Assembly: GCF_039533965.1 (NCBI RefSeq)
Contig: NZ_BAAAUN010000001.1
Coordinates: 2,640,950 to 2,704,949 of the forward strand
DNA from: Microbacterium luteolum
Lineage (GTDB): Bacteria; Actinomycetota; Actinomycetes; Actinomycetales; Microbacteriaceae
Length of the DNA: 64,000 bases
Direction: 5' to 3'
Position 1 is the first letter of the stretch, and every line of letters begins with the position of its first letter. Shown in pieces: positions 24,932 to 35,800 of this stretch. The translations under genes and the position numbers were made by a program. The notes under the pieces were generated by a model that was not told the DNA's origin, searched no databases, and saw nothing but the letters and a program-made list of their open reading frames with translations.

Positions 24932-27276
24932 CGTGCGTCCTCGATCAACGCCACGGGGTACGTCGTCAGCAGTTCCGCGAGGCGTACCGGCCCCGCGGCG
25001 ATCCGTCGTCCGGTGAGCACGTCCGTTCCAGGGACGTCGGCGCGCATCAGGACGGTGTCGCCCCAACCGCCGCGTCGGGCCAGCCCCACCGGGAGGCGTG
25101 TCGCCACCGCGGTCACCCCTCCGCGATGGACGGCGATGCCGTGTCGTGCCGCCTCGCCCTCGACCACCGCGGAGCGATGGACACGGAAGAGCTCGGGGTT
25201 GTCGCGGCGCAGACGCAGCGCGCGCGACGTGACGAGCAGCTTCGCCCGGCCGGAGTCGTCGACCGGCGGAACGATGCCGCGCGCCGCGTCGGCATCCAGC
25301 TCGGTCAGCAGGCGGGCCCGCTCGGCGAAGTCGACCGGCCGACGGTTGTCCGGATCGACGAGCGACAGATCCCACAGCTCGCTGCCCTGGTAGACGTCGG
25401 GGACTCCGGGGCCGGTGAGCTGCAGCAGCTTGGCCGAGAGCGAGTTCGAGCGTCCGGCATCCGCGATCTCGGCGACGAAGCGGTCGAGGATCGGGCGCGC
25501 GTCACCCTCGATCGACCGGGCGATCGCGGCCAGGCCCTCCTCGAACGCGGCATCCGGATGCTGCCACGCGGTCGACTCGGATGCTTCGCGGGCGGCCTTC
25601 GTCGCGTACGCCAGCAACCGCTCCGACGACAGCGGCCACGCGCCGACGGCGGCCTGCCAGATCAGGGCGTCGAGCGGGCCGTGGCCTGTGCCGGCGACCG
25701 CGCGGAGCTCGTCGAGCACCTCGGCCCAGCGCTCGGGGATCTCGGACAGCACCGTGAGCCGGGCCCTTACATCCTCGGATCGCTTGGTGTCGTGCGTCGA
25801 GAGCGTCGTCATGGAATGCGGCCATGCCGCCAGGCGCGCCGCCTGCGCCTCGTGAAAGTCGTCGACGGACAGCGCGGCGATCGACGGATCAGCGCCGACC
25901 TCGGTCAGCGTCCCCAGACGCGTGAACCGGTAGAAGGCCGTGTCCTCCACGCCCTTCGCCATGACCGCGCCGCTCGTCTGCTGGAAGCGCTGCGCGACCT
26001 CGAGCGCCGGATCTGCGAGCAGCGGCTCCAGCTCGTCGAACGCCTCGGCAAGGTCCGGACGCCGCCGCCGGGCGTCGGCGAAGGCATGCTGCAGGTGCGC
26101 GATGCCCTCGGGCAGGTACGAGCGGTAGACCGGGAAGCACGCGAGCAGCTCGGCGAGGGCATCCTCCGCGCGCACGACCCCGTGCGGAAGGGTGCGCACG
26201 AGTCGATGGACCTCCGACGCGAGCAGCTCGTCGGCGATCATGCGCTTGGTGGTGTGGATGAGCTCCGGCCACGGCTGCGCTTCGGGCAGCCCGGTCTCCG
26301 CGCGCAGGCGTGCGTCGAGCCGATCCAGCGCCTCGACGCCCGCGGGATCGACCAGGACACGGTCGAGCTCCGCGAGCGCGTCGTACCCCGTGGTCCCATC
26401 GGTGCGCCACCAGGACGGCAGCGGCTCGCCGGGCTCGAGGATCTTCTCCACCAGCGTGTACGCCCCGCCCGTGGCATCCGCCAGCTGCTCGAGGTAGCCA
26501 CCGGGGTCGACCAGCCCGTCCGGGTGATCCACGCGGATGCCGTCGGCGAGCCCGTCGCGCACCCACCGCGCGATCTCGCGGTGCGACTCCGCGAAGACGT
26601 CGGGGAGTTCGACGCGGATGCCGGCGAGCTCGACGACCGCGAAGAAGCGGCGGTAGTTGAGCGCGGTGTTCTGGTCCTGCCAGAACCGCAGCTCGTAGTG
26701 CTGGGCGGCGAGGAGTGCGCGGAGGTCGTCGGCGTGCTCGCCCGACCCCGGCGCCAGCGGCAGCACGTGGTCGAAGTACGCGAGGGTGCCGTCGGGGGCG
26801 TCCTCGGCGGGGGAGGTGTCGATCACGAGCTCGCCGTTCGCGATGACCTCGTCGGGCTCCGAGCCGAGGATCGGCAGGAGCAGCCTGCCGCCGCCAGCCG
26901 GCCAGTCGATGTCGAAGGCGACCGCGTGGCGCGATGCGCGCCCGAGCCGCAGCACATCCCACCACCAGGGGTTCAGCCGCGGCACCGCGACGCCGACGTG
27001 GTTCGGGACGATGTCGACCAGGATGCCGAGCCCCGCCGCGCGTGCGGCGGCCGCGAACCGTTCGAGCCCTTCGGCCCCGCCGCGATCCGGGTCGACGCGG
27101 GAGTGATCGACCACGTCGTATCCGTGGTTCGATCCCGGCACCGCGGCCAGCAGCGGAGACAGGTAGGCCCAGTCCGCCCCGAGATCCGCGAGGTACGCCG
27201 TGACGGCGGCCGCATCATCGAGCGGGAACCGATCGCTGATCTGCAGCCGATACGTCGAGAGGGGCCGTCGGGTCAT
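24928..27276 (-). CDS. treY: malto-oligosyltrehalose synthase
   Basis: 782 aa GH13 enzyme, normal length. The N-terminus [16 protein letters not shown], the segment [34 protein letters not shown] (nucleophile Asp) and [12 protein letters not shown] (acid Glu) are diagnostic of TreY. It converts the reducing end of a maltodextrin into an alpha-1,1 linkage. ATG at 27276 overlaps the glgX stop by 4 bp. Confidence 0.96.
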   Translation of the reverse strand: MTRRPLSTYRLQISDRFPLDDAAAVTAYLADLGADWAYLSPLLAAVPGSNHGYDVVDHSRVDPDRGGAEGLERFAAAARAAGLGILVDIVPNHVGVAVPRLNPWWWDVLRLGRASRHAVAFDIDWPAGGGRLLLPILGSEPDEVIANGELVIDTSPAEDAPDGTLAYFDHVLPLAPGSGEHADDLRALLAAQHYELRFWQDQNTALNYRRFFAVVELAGIRVELPDVFAESHREIARWVRDGLADGIRVDHPDGLVDPGGYLEQLADATGGAYTLVEKILEPGEPLPSWWRTDGTTGYDALAELDRVLVDPAGVEALDRLDARLRAETGLPEAQPWPELIHTTKRMIADELLASEVHRLVRTLPHGVVRAEDALAELLACFPVYRSYLPEGIAHLQHAFADARRRRPDLAEAFDELEPLLADPALEVAQRFQQTSGAVMAKGVEDTAFYRFTRLGTLTEVGADPSIAALSVDDFHEAQAARLAAWPHSMTTLSTHDTKRSEDVRARLTVLSEIPERWAEVLDELRAVAGTGHGPLDALIWQAAVGAWPLSSERLLAYATKAAREASESTAWQHPDAAFEEGLAAIARSIEGDARPILDRFVAEIADAGRSNSLSAKLLQLTGPGVPDVYQGSELWDLSLVDPDNRRPVDFAERARLLTELDADAARGIVPPVDDSGRAKLLVTSRALRLRRDNPELFRVHRSAVVEGEAARHGIAVHRGGVTAVATRLPVGLARRGGWGDTVLMRADVPGTDVLTGRRIAAGPVRLAELLTTYPVALIEDAR

Positions 27277-29483
27277 GAGGTCGCCTGCTCCGCTCTCGGC
27301 GCGGGTGCCACGCCGTCTGCCTGATCGTTCTGCATCCGCAGGGACGCATCCACCGAGTCGTCGGTCGAGGGCTCGGGCCCGTCGACCTCCTGCAGCACGA
27401 GAAGAGCCTTCGCCTCGATCGTCAGCTGCGTGCCGGCGGGGTGATCCGATCCGTCGGCCATCTCGCCCGCGGTGTCGACCGCCACATGCCAGTGCTCGCC
27501 GTGGCGCTCATCCGGGAGCACGATGTCGACGGGCTCGTCGCCGCTGTTGAAGTACACGATGAAGTTGACGTCGGTGACGGCCCGGCCGCGGAGATCCTTC
27601 TCGCGGATGCCCTGGCCGTTGAGGAACATGCCCACCAGGAGTCCGAAGCCGGAATCCCAGTCCGCCGGCGCCATCGGGCTGCCGTCGGGGCGGAGCCAGA
27701 CGACGTCGGCGATGCGCTCGTCGTCGAGTTCCACTGGGCGGCCGTTGAAGAACCGGCTGCGCCGGAACGTCGGATGCCGGCGGCGGAGCCGGGCGACGGC
27801 CGCCGTGAACTCGACGAGAGGCAGATCGGCGGAGTCCCAGTCGATCCAGGTCGTCTCGTTGTCCTGGGCGTAGCCGTTGTTGTTGCCGCGCTGGGTGCGT
27901 CCGAGCTCGTCGCCGTGCGAGATCATCGGCACGCCCTGGGACAGCAGCAGTGTCGCGAGGAAGTTGCGCTGCTGACGGGCGCGCCGACGGTTCACGGCCT
28001 CGTCGTCGGTCGGTCCCTCGACGCCCATGTTGTCGGAGCGGTTGTGGCTCTCGCCGTCGTTGTTGTCCTCGCCGTTCGCCTCGTTGTGCTTCTCGCTGTA
28101 CGAGACGAGGTCGCGCAGCGTGAAGCCGTCGTGCGCGGTGACGAAGTTGATCGACGCCACCGGACGCCGGCCCGAGTGCTCGTAGAGGTCGGCCGATCCG
28201 GTCAGACGCGACGCGAACTCGCCGAGGGCCTGCGGCTCGCCCCGCCAGAAGTCGCGGACCGTGTCGCGGTACTTGCCGTTCCACTCGGTCCACTGCGGCG
28301 GGAAGTTGCCGACCTGGTAGCCGCCCGGGCCGACATCCCACGGCTCCGCGATGAGCTTCACCTGCGAGACCACCGGATCCTGCTGCACGAGCTCGAAGAA
28401 CGTCGACAGGCGGTCGACGTCGTAGAACTCGCGCGCCAGCGTCGAGGCCAGGTCGAAGCGGAAGCCGTCGACGTGCATCTCGGTCACCCAGTAGCGGAGC
28501 GAGTCCATCAGGAGCTGCAGCGCGTGCGGGCTGCCGGCGTTCAGGCTGTTCCCGGTGCCGGTGTAGTCCGTGTAGTAGCGCTTGTCCTTCTCGAGGCGGT
28601 AGTAGGCCTCGTTGTCGATGCCGCGCATCGAGAGGGTGGGTCCCAGGTGGTTGCCCTCGGCCGTGTGGTTGTAGACGACGTCGAGGATGACCTCGATCCC
28701 GGCGGCATGCAGGGCGCGGACCATGGCGCGGAACTCCTGCACCTGCTGGCCGTGCTCGCCGCTGGACGAGTACCCGCTGTGCGGTGCGAAGAAGCCGAGC
28801 GTGTTGTAGCCCCAGTAGTTCGACAGCCCCTTGTCCTCGAGCACGGAATCGTCGACGAACTGGTGCACCGGCATCAGCTCGAGCGCGGTCACGCCGAGGC
28901 GGGTGAGGTGCTCGATGACCGCGGGGTGCGCGATGCCGGCGTAGGTGCCGCGCAGCTCCTCCGGGACGTCGGGGTGACGCACGGTGAGTCCCTTGACGTG
29001 CGCCTCGTAGATGACGGTCTGCGCATAGGGCGTCTTCGGCAGGCGGTCACCGGCCCATTCGAAGAACGGGTTGATGACGACGCCCTTCACCATGGATGCC
29101 GCGGAGTCGTCGTCGTTTCGGGAATCGGGCTCGCCGAAGTCGTAGCCGAAGGGGGCCTGTCCCCATTCGATACGGCCGGAGACGGCCTTGGCATACGGGT
29201 CGAGGAGGAGCTTGTTCGGGTTGAAGCGCTTGCCCTCTTCGGGGGCGAAGGGACCGTGCACGCGGTAGCCGTAGAGCTGCCCCGGCTGCACCGAGGGGAG
29301 GTAGCCGTGCCACACGAAGGCGTCCACCTCGGTGAGCATCACGCGCTCCTCGCCGCCGTCGTCATCGAAGAGGCAGAGCTCCACCTTCTCCGCGCCCTCG
29401 CTGAACAGCGCGAAGTTCGTTCCCTGCCCGTCGAAGGTCGCTCCGAGGGGGTATGCCGATCCAGGCCAGATCTCGTGACTCAT
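27273..29483 (-). CDS. glgX: glycogen debranching enzyme
   Basis: 736 aa. A CBM48 domain (GATFDGQGTNFALFSEGAEKV) precedes the GH13 isoamylase-type barrel. Catalytic segments are DGFRFDLASTLAREF (nucleophile), LIAEPWDVGPGGY (acid) and FVTAHDGFTLRDLVSY. It removes alpha-1,6 branches, yielding linear dextrins for TreY. ATG at 29483 overlaps the upstream small ORF by 4 bp. Confidence 0.95.
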   Translation of the reverse strand: MSHEIWPGSAYPLGATFDGQGTNFALFSEGAEKVELCLFDDDGGEERVMLTEVDAFVWHGYLPSVQPGQLYGYRVHGPFAPEEGKRFNPNKLLLDPYAKAVSGRIEWGQAPFGYDFGEPDSRNDDDSAASMVKGVVINPFFEWAGDRLPKTPYAQTVIYEAHVKGLTVRHPDVPEELRGTYAGIAHPAVIEHLTRLGVTALELMPVHQFVDDSVLEDKGLSNYWGYNTLGFFAPHSGYSSSGEHGQQVQEFRAMVRALHAAGIEVILDVVYNHTAEGNHLGPTLSMRGIDNEAYYRLEKDKRYYTDYTGTGNSLNAGSPHALQLLMDSLRYWVTEMHVDGFRFDLASTLAREFYDVDRLSTFFELVQQDPVVSQVKLIAEPWDVGPGGYQVGNFPPQWTEWNGKYRDTVRDFWRGEPQALGEFASRLTGSADLYEHSGRRPVASINFVTAHDGFTLRDLVSYSEKHNEANGEDNNDGESHNRSDNMGVEGPTDDEAVNRRRARQQRNFLATLLLSQGVPMISHGDELGRTQRGNNNGYAQDNETTWIDWDSADLPLVEFTAAVARLRRRHPTFRRSRFFNGRPVELDDERIADVVWLRPDGSPMAPADWDSGFGLLVGMFLNGQGIREKDLRGRAVTDVNFIVYFNSGDEPVDIVLPDERHGEHWHVAVDTAGEMADGSDHPAGTQLTIEAKALLVLQEVDGPEPSTDDSVDASLRMQNDQADGVAPAPRAEQATS

Positions 29484-29782
29484 GGGGCGAGCTTAGGCCG
29501 CCGCGACGTGGCGGCCCGCTCTGCGACGATCTGCACCGCGCGGTCGAAGTCGAGAACCTGCGCGATCTCCTCGGCCAGGGCATACGGGTGCCCCAGGTAG
29601 CAGACGAAGACGGGGGAGACGACCTCGACATAGCCGATGGGGCCGTCCTGACTGACGACGTAGCGGTCGAAGTCGAAGAGCTCGGCTCTCGGCTTCGCCG
29701 GATGCTGCGGCTCGGACGACACGTCCGGCTCCTGCGCGGTGCGCACTTCGGAGCCAGAGGGGGCGGGGGTTCTGACGGACAT
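29480..29782 (-). CDS. small protein at the head of the glgX-treY-treZ operon, unknown
   Basis: 100 aa. A variable, probably disordered N-terminus (SVRTPAPSGSEV) precedes a conserved-looking core (LFDFDRYVVSQDGPIGYVEV, FVCYLGHPYALAEEIAQVLD). I do not recognise the family. ATG at 29782 has AGGAGG upstream, and TACCGT about 29 bp upstream is a -10 candidate. The 4-bp overlap with glgX suggests strict co-expression, so a role in glycogen or trehalose metabolism is plausible but unproven. Confidence 0.7.
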   Translation of the reverse strand: MSVRTPAPSGSEVRTAQEPDVSSEPQHPAKPRAELFDFDRYVVSQDGPIGYVEVVSPVFVCYLGHPYALAEEIAQVLDFDRAVQIVAERAATSRRPKLAP

Positions 29783-29876
29783 GAGACCTCCTGACTCGGG
29801 GATGATCCTCACGGTAGAAGGGGTCGGCGAATCCGGGAACGGCATTGCCAGGGCGGCGGGAAACCGCTACGGACTG

Positions 29877-29890
29877 ACCGATATACCGGT
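29877..29890. promoter_or_regulatory. ACCGATATACCGGT operator-like site
   Basis: Near-palindrome whose reverse complement contains the 13-mer found at 8971-8983. It lies about 23 bp upstream of the -10 TACACT (29913-29918) of the GAF regulator gene, in the gap shared with the divergent trehalose operon. Confidence 0.35.
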
Positions 29891-29955
29891 TTCGCCCACG
29901 GCATCCGGCTCCTACACTGAGGAAAACGCACCATCTTCGACGATCGGAGAACGCT

Positions 29956-31287
29956 GTGTCTGCACCGTGGCAGGTTTCGCGCGAAGCCCTTCCGCACGCA
30001 TCGCGGCTGCTCATCGAGCGTGCCCACGAGGAGATGCTGGCGGGCAACCTCGACGATCGGCGCCTGCAGGAGGTGCGTCCCCTCGTGCGGGACTCGTGGG
30101 AGAGGTCGTGGCGGGGGAGAGTGGGGCCGGAAGGCGCGCCGCCCCTCGACCTCCACACGGAGGAGCTCGAGGACTACCGGCTCGCGCACCCGCTCGCCTC
30201 GGCGATGGACATGATCCGCGCCCTGCTGCTGCCCGACACCGAAGAGGACTCCGGGGTCATCATCGCCGTCGGGGACAAGGCGGGTCGGCTGCTCTGGATC
30301 GAAGGCGACCGTCAGCTGCGCTCGCTCACCGACGACATGGGCTTCGTGGCCGGCGCGAACTGGTCGGAGGATGCCGTCGGCACGAGCGCCCCCGGAACCG
30401 CGCTCGCGCTCGGGCAGTCGGTGCAGATCCGCGGCGCCGAGCACTACAACCGCCTCGTGCACCCGTGGTCGTGCACGGCCGCTCCGGTGCGCGACCCCGA
30501 GACGCAGCGCGTGCTCGGTGTGATCGACATCACGGGCGGTCCTGAGGTCGTGTCCCCGCAGGCGCGGCTGCTCGTCGACGCCACCGCGCGGGCCGTCGAA
30601 TCGGAGCTGATGGTCACGCGCCTCCGGGAGCGCAGCGAGGCACCGCGCCAGCGTCCGGCGCCGGCGAAGGCCCGACCGCTGAAGACCGCCCGGGCGACGC
30701 TCCACGTGCTCGGCAGGGACCGCGCACGGCTGGAGACCGAGTCCGAGCACGACGAGTCGATGATCGAGCTCAGCGCGCGGCACGCGGCCATCCTGCTCAT
30801 GCTCGCCGTGCACCGGCAGGGGCTCTCCGCCGAGCGGCTGTGCGAGCTCGTCTACGGGCCTGGCGTCTCTCCCGACACCCTGCGACCCGAGATGGTTCGC
30901 CTGCGCAAGGTGCTCGAGCGGACGGCACCGGACCTCGTGCCGGAGTCGCGGCCGTACCGCCTGCCGGTGGCGCTCGAGACGGATGCGCATGACGTGCTCT
31001 CGCTGCTCGACCGCGGCGCGCACCGGGTGGCCCTCACCGCGTATCGCGGGCCCGTGCTGCCCGAGTCGACGTCGCCGGGCGTGGAGGAGTTCCGCGAATC
31101 CGTGCGCGGCGCGCTCCGCGAGGTCATGCTGTCCGAGGCCAGCCTCGACGTGCTGCTGGCCTACGCCGAGATCCCCGAGGGACAAGGTGACGCCGAGGCG
31201 CTGCGGCTCGCGCTCGAGATGCTTCCCGCGCGCTCGCCGAAGCGCGCTGCGCTGGTCGCCCGGATCGAGCGCCTCGACCGCAGCTAG
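29956..31287 (+). CDS. GAF-domain transcriptional regulator (AcoR-like sensor, winged-helix output)
   Basis: 443 aa. Residues about 30-215 resemble the N-terminal sensor of AcoR-type regulators: HEEMLAGNLDDRRLQEVRPLVRDSW, then a GAF domain ending GVIDITGGPEVVSPQAR. The sigma-54 AAA+ module is absent. The C-terminus (about 265-443) instead contains a winged-helix-like output (LSARHAAILLMLAVHRQGLSAERL, then RLRKVLERTAPDL) and a helical tail. Its neighbour is an aldehyde dehydrogenase, so it probably senses an alcohol or aldehyde-related effector and controls that gene. GTG at 29956 follows GGAGAACGCT. Confidence 0.8.
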   Translation: MSAPWQVSREALPHASRLLIERAHEEMLAGNLDDRRLQEVRPLVRDSWERSWRGRVGPEGAPPLDLHTEELEDYRLAHPLASAMDMIRALLLPDTEEDSGVIIAVGDKAGRLLWIEGDRQLRSLTDDMGFVAGANWSEDAVGTSAPGTALALGQSVQIRGAEHYNRLVHPWSCTAAPVRDPETQRVLGVIDITGGPEVVSPQARLLVDATARAVESELMVTRLRERSEAPRQRPAPAKARPLKTARATLHVLGRDRARLETESEHDESMIELSARHAAILLMLAVHRQGLSAERLCELVYGPGVSPDTLRPEMVRLRKVLERTAPDLVPESRPYRLPVALETDAHDVLSLLDRGAHRVALTAYRGPVLPESTSPGVEEFRESVRGALREVMLSEASLDVLLAYAEIPEGQGDAEALRLALEMLPARSPKRAALVARIERLDRS

Positions 31288-31302
31288 CGTCGGCGACCGG
31301 GA

Positions 31303-32169
31303 TCACTCCTGATCGAGCACGTCGCGGAGCTTGACGGCGAAGGCCTCGGGCTGACCGGCGTAGCCGAACTCGCCACCCAGGAAGCCGCCGTGGTGGCTCG
31401 GGAACACCGTCGCCTCCTGGCCGAGCTGCTCCGCCAGGGCGAGCGCCGTCCGGCCGGTGTAGACGTTCTTCGACTCCTCACCCACCGCGATGACGATCCG
31501 CGTCGGCGACGACTTCAGCGCCTCGAGATCCGGCTCGTACAGGCACACGGCCCAGGATCGCTCCGACAGCAGCGGATCCTCCCTGGTGCCGTCGTCCTCG
31601 GTCGGCATCCCGAACGCCGCCGGATCCGGTACCGGCTGGGCGAAGTACTCGTCCGTGACCTCGCCCTCCCAGGCGGTCATCGCGATGAACGCCGCCATCC
31701 CGGCGCCCCAGCCCTTGTCCTGATACACCTGCGTGTACGCCGCGCGTGCTCGCTGGACGGCTTCGGCGTCGGGCAGCACGCTGTCGATCGGCGGCTCGTG
31801 GGCGACCAGGGTGACCACGTCGTGCGGATACGCGGTGACCAGCGCGAGGGCCGTCACCGCCCCACCGCTGCTCGCGAACAGGTCGACGGGGCCGGCGCCG
31901 AGCGCCTCGATGAGCGCGTGGAGGTCCTCCGCCTGGGTCTCGGGCTCGTTCGTCACCCCGCCGTCCTTGCGGACGCTCCGGCCGAGACCACGAGGGTCGT
32001 AGGTGATGACCGTCCGGTCGTCGAACAGCCGCACCTGGTCGCGGAAGCCGCTCGCGTCCATCGGCTGGCCGATCATCAGCAGCGGGGGATGGGTATCGGC
32101 CCTCGGCAGGGGCCCGTGCACGTCGTAGACCAGGTCGACATCCGGGAGCTCGAGCGTGTGCTGCGTCAT
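31303..32169 (-). CDS. alpha/beta hydrolase
   Basis: 288 aa. The oxyanion region is [15 protein letters not shown]. The nucleophile elbow is [13 protein letters not shown], where the serine stands in a variant SSGG context. The acid region is IVIAVGEES, and [11 protein letters not shown] supplies the catalytic His. Substrate unknown. ATG at 32169 has GGAGG upstream. It is divergent from the aldehyde dehydrogenase and shares its operator region. Confidence 0.85.
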   Translation of the reverse strand: MTQHTLELPDVDLVYDVHGPLPRADTHPPLLMIGQPMDASGFRDQVRLFDDRTVITYDPRGLGRSVRKDGGVTNEPETQAEDLHALIEALGAGPVDLFASSGGAVTALALVTAYPHDVVTLVAHEPPIDSVLPDAEAVQRARAAYTQVYQDKGWGAGMAAFIAMTAWEGEVTDEYFAQPVPDPAAFGMPTEDDGTREDPLLSERSWAVCLYEPDLEALKSSPTRIVIAVGEESKNVYTGRTALALAEQLGQEATVFPSHHGGFLGGEFGYAGQPEAFAVKLRDVLDQE

Positions 32170-32253
32170 TGAGGGCCTCCTCCATCGCGGGCGATCTCCC
32201 AGGATGCTATGACGCCGGGGCCGTGCGCGCCAGCACCATCGGTCCGGGGGCGA

Positions 32254-32290
32254 TGCAACCCCCTGCAACGTTGCGCACTCGGGTGCAACC
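32254..32290. promoter_or_regulatory. three phased TGCAAC half-sites
   Basis: TGCAAC occurs at 32254, 32264 and 32284, i.e. 10 and 20 bp apart on the same helix face. The second forms the perfect palindrome GCAACGTTGC (32265-32274). They lie about 65-100 bp upstream of the aldehyde dehydrogenase start, fitting an activator array for the nearby GAF regulator. Confidence 0.55.
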
Positions 32291-32354
32291 TCGCGCGACC
32301 TACCGTCGTGACAACAGCCGCCGCACCGAAGCGCGGCCCGTCGAAGGAGTCACG

Positions 32355-33905
<1,551 letters not shown>

Positions 33906-33923
33906 GCTCGATCCGATGGGGTG

Positions 33924-33972
33924 CTGAGCCTGTCGAAGCGTCGCCGATCGTTCGGCCCTTCGACAGGCTCAG
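33924..33972. repeat. inverted repeat CTGAGCCTGTCGAAG / CTTCGACAGGCTCAG
   Basis: Perfect 15-bp arms at 33924-33938 and 33958-33972 with a 19-nt loop, between the dehydrogenase and the DUF779 gene. Single related units occur at 52002 and 52779. It is probably a dispersed palindromic element that could attenuate read-through. Confidence 0.7.
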
Positions 33973-34017
33973 GGACCCAGAGGTGGGTGCGACGAGCAAG
34001 ACGTGAAAGGCACGGAG

Positions 34018-34416
34018 ATGGTGAAGATCGGCACGTACCAGCGGGTGGACGTGACGGATGCCGCGGCATCCCTCGTTCGAGACCTCACCGTGCAGCACGG
34101 CCCGCTGATGTTCCACCAGTCCGGCGGATGCTGCGACGGCTCATCGCCCATGTGCTATCCCGTCGGCATGTTCCTCACGGGACCGGGCGACGTCCTCCTC
34201 GGTGCCCTCGACGTGGGGCTCGAGGCACCGGTCGAGGTCTTCATGTCGGAGTCGCAGTTCGAGTACTGGAAGTACACGCACCTGACCATCGACGTCGTCC
34301 CCGGACGGGGAGCCGGCTTCAGCGTCGAGGGGCCGACGGGCATGCGCTTCCTCATCCGATCGCGGATGCTGAACGACGCGGAGCTGGAGTACTTCGGCCT
34401 TCGCAGCGACACGTGA
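34018..34416 (+). CDS. DUF779 domain-containing protein
   Basis: 132 aa. It carries the family signature FHQSGGCCDGSSPMCYP (residues about 33-49), with three conserved cysteines that may bind metal. DUF779 genes are habitually located beside acetaldehyde dehydrogenases; the function is unknown. ATG at 34018 is preferred because AAAGG stands seven bases ahead. An in-frame GTG at 34003 would add five residues. Confidence 0.88.
   Translation: MVKIGTYQRVDVTDAAASLVRDLTVQHGPLMFHQSGGCCDGSSPMCYPVGMFLTGPGDVLLGALDVGLEAPVEVFMSESQFEYWKYTHLTIDVVPGRGAGFSVEGPTGMRFLIRSRMLNDAELEYFGLRSDT
34056..34071. repeat. GGATGCCGCGGCATCC palindrome inside the DUF779 coding region
   Basis: The same 16-bp core as the intergenic palindromes at 8935-8960 and 17161-17190, here encoding part of VTDAAASL. 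Confidence 0.6.
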
Positions 34417-34479
34417 GTTCGATCTCCTGTGAGCAGGAGCGCCGCGCGTGATCCGCAGACCGCATGCGGACGCATGGAC

Positions 34480-34495
34480 GCAACCCGTTGCAACC
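34480..34495. promoter_or_regulatory. GCAAC-cc-GTTGC site in the gap after DUF779
   Basis: GCAAC and its complement GTTGC, two bases apart, with TTGCAACC extending on the right, resembling 32254-32290. The 34417-34678 gap between convergent genes holds this site and a short stem CTCCTG/CAGGAG; I see no convincing gene in it. Confidence 0.35.
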
Positions 34496-34678
34496 TCGGC
34501 CGGTATACCATTCACGTATGCGCCGAGCAGCGTCAGTCCCCAGCTGACCGCGGGCGCGGACGGCGTCAGCCGTCATGCGGAGGGAGAGTCGATCTTCTTT
34601 CGATCCCGAGGGGGGATGGGGTGGGAGTTCGGTCCCCAGCCGACACCCACCCCCACACTCCCCCTCAGCCTCTGACTC

Positions 34679-35800
34679 TCAATTCAGCCGGCTCCAGAAC
34701 CAGAAGAGCGCGAAGCCGATGAGGAACACGATCGGCAGCCACCTGGTGCTGCGCTTCAGCCGGCGGCCCTGCGGTGCCACCCCCGGCGGCGGCGTGAGCA
34801 GGCCGACCGGTGGAGCGAACGGCAGCTGCGCGTTCATCGCGGGGGCGGGGACGGATGCCGTCGCGACGGCATCCGCGTTCTCGGCGAGCAGGCGCTCGTC
34901 TCGCCACCGCGCCCACTGGTCGAACTTCGTCAGCAGCGCACCGACCGCACCGAACAGCCACGCCCAGGTCGCGGGGTCGAGCGTCGACACCTTGCGCTGC
35001 GTGTAGAGGAACAGCCAGTCGTCGACGATCTCGACGTCGAGCTGGGCGGCGTTGTCGATGAACCGCGCCATGATGTCGGGCGTGAACAGATAGAGAGCGT
35101 CGCGCTCGTATCCCGCGGGGCAGTACAGCGTGAAGTACCGGTCGAAGTCGCCCTCGAGCGAGAGGCGCTGCTCCTTCTCGAACGACGCAGGCAGGTTCGA
35201 TCCGAAGCTGTTGTTGCCGTTCGCGTCGAGCACGATGTTCGGGAGCGGCACGTCGAGCTTCACCGCCACGTACCCCCAGCGGTAGGTCGTCGAGTTCTTC
35301 CCCGACTGCACCGTGTACTGGTAGTTGCCGAACTCGACGAACCGCGGGCGGGTGCCGCGGATGAGGTCGGTCGACTGGCGGGAGCGGCCGAGGCTGAAGA
35401 TCATGCCGGGCAGTGGCGGGTCGGCGATCCTCGCCTCGTACGACATGCCGTTCGCCTGGGCGAAGCGGCTCAGCCGGTAGCGCGTGGCCTGGGCGTTCCG
35501 CACGCCGAGCCAGATCATCAGGACGACCGCGACCAGGACCAGGCCGATGAGCACCAGGGGGATCACCGCGATCCCGGGCGAGCCGCTCGCCGACGCCAGG
35601 CTGAGGAACACCGTCACGATGATCGGCAGCACCACGATGCCGGCGACCGACGCGGCCACGATGCCGATGATCGTCGATGTCGAGGCGCTGGTCGACTGCC
35701 GTGCTCGCAGCTCGGAGGTGAACGCCCGGACGGCCGCGGAGTCGACCGGGTCGGTGAGCGGCCGGGCGTCGAACGTGATCGGGGGCTGCGGCGCGGTCAT
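34679..35800 (-). CDS. membrane protein of unknown function
   Basis: 373 aa. Two helices (about residues 42-70 and 76-98) follow a short cytoplasmic N-terminus. A large soluble domain comes next (YEARIADPPLPGMIFSLGRS, FVEFGNYQYTVQSGKNSTTY, DVEIVDDWLFLYTQRK). After a Pro-rich stretch, a final helix ends in WFWSRLN. The domain resembles DUF3137-like membrane proteins, but I am not certain. ATG at 35800 overlaps the upstream gene by 4 bp. Confidence 0.7.
   Translation of the reverse strand: MTAPQPPITFDARPLTDPVDSAAVRAFTSELRARQSTSASTSTIIGIVAASVAGIVVLPIIVTVFLSLASASGSPGIAVIPLVLIGLVLVAVVLMIWLGVRNAQATRYRLSRFAQANGMSYEARIADPPLPGMIFSLGRSRQSTDLIRGTRPRFVEFGNYQYTVQSGKNSTTYRWGYVAVKLDVPLPNIVLDANGNNSFGSNLPASFEKEQRLSLEGDFDRYFTLYCPAGYERDALYLFTPDIMARFIDNAAQLDVEIVDDWLFLYTQRKVSTLDPATWAWLFGAVGALLTKFDQWARWRDERLLAENADAVATASVPAPAMNAQLPFAPPVGLLTPPPGVAPQGRRLKRSTRWLPIVFLIGFALFWFWSRLN

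Noticed and set aside
34448..34675. 75-codon plus ORF after DUF779
   Set aside because: Proline-threonine-rich tail and no ribosome site. It probably arises by chance in the gap between convergent genes.
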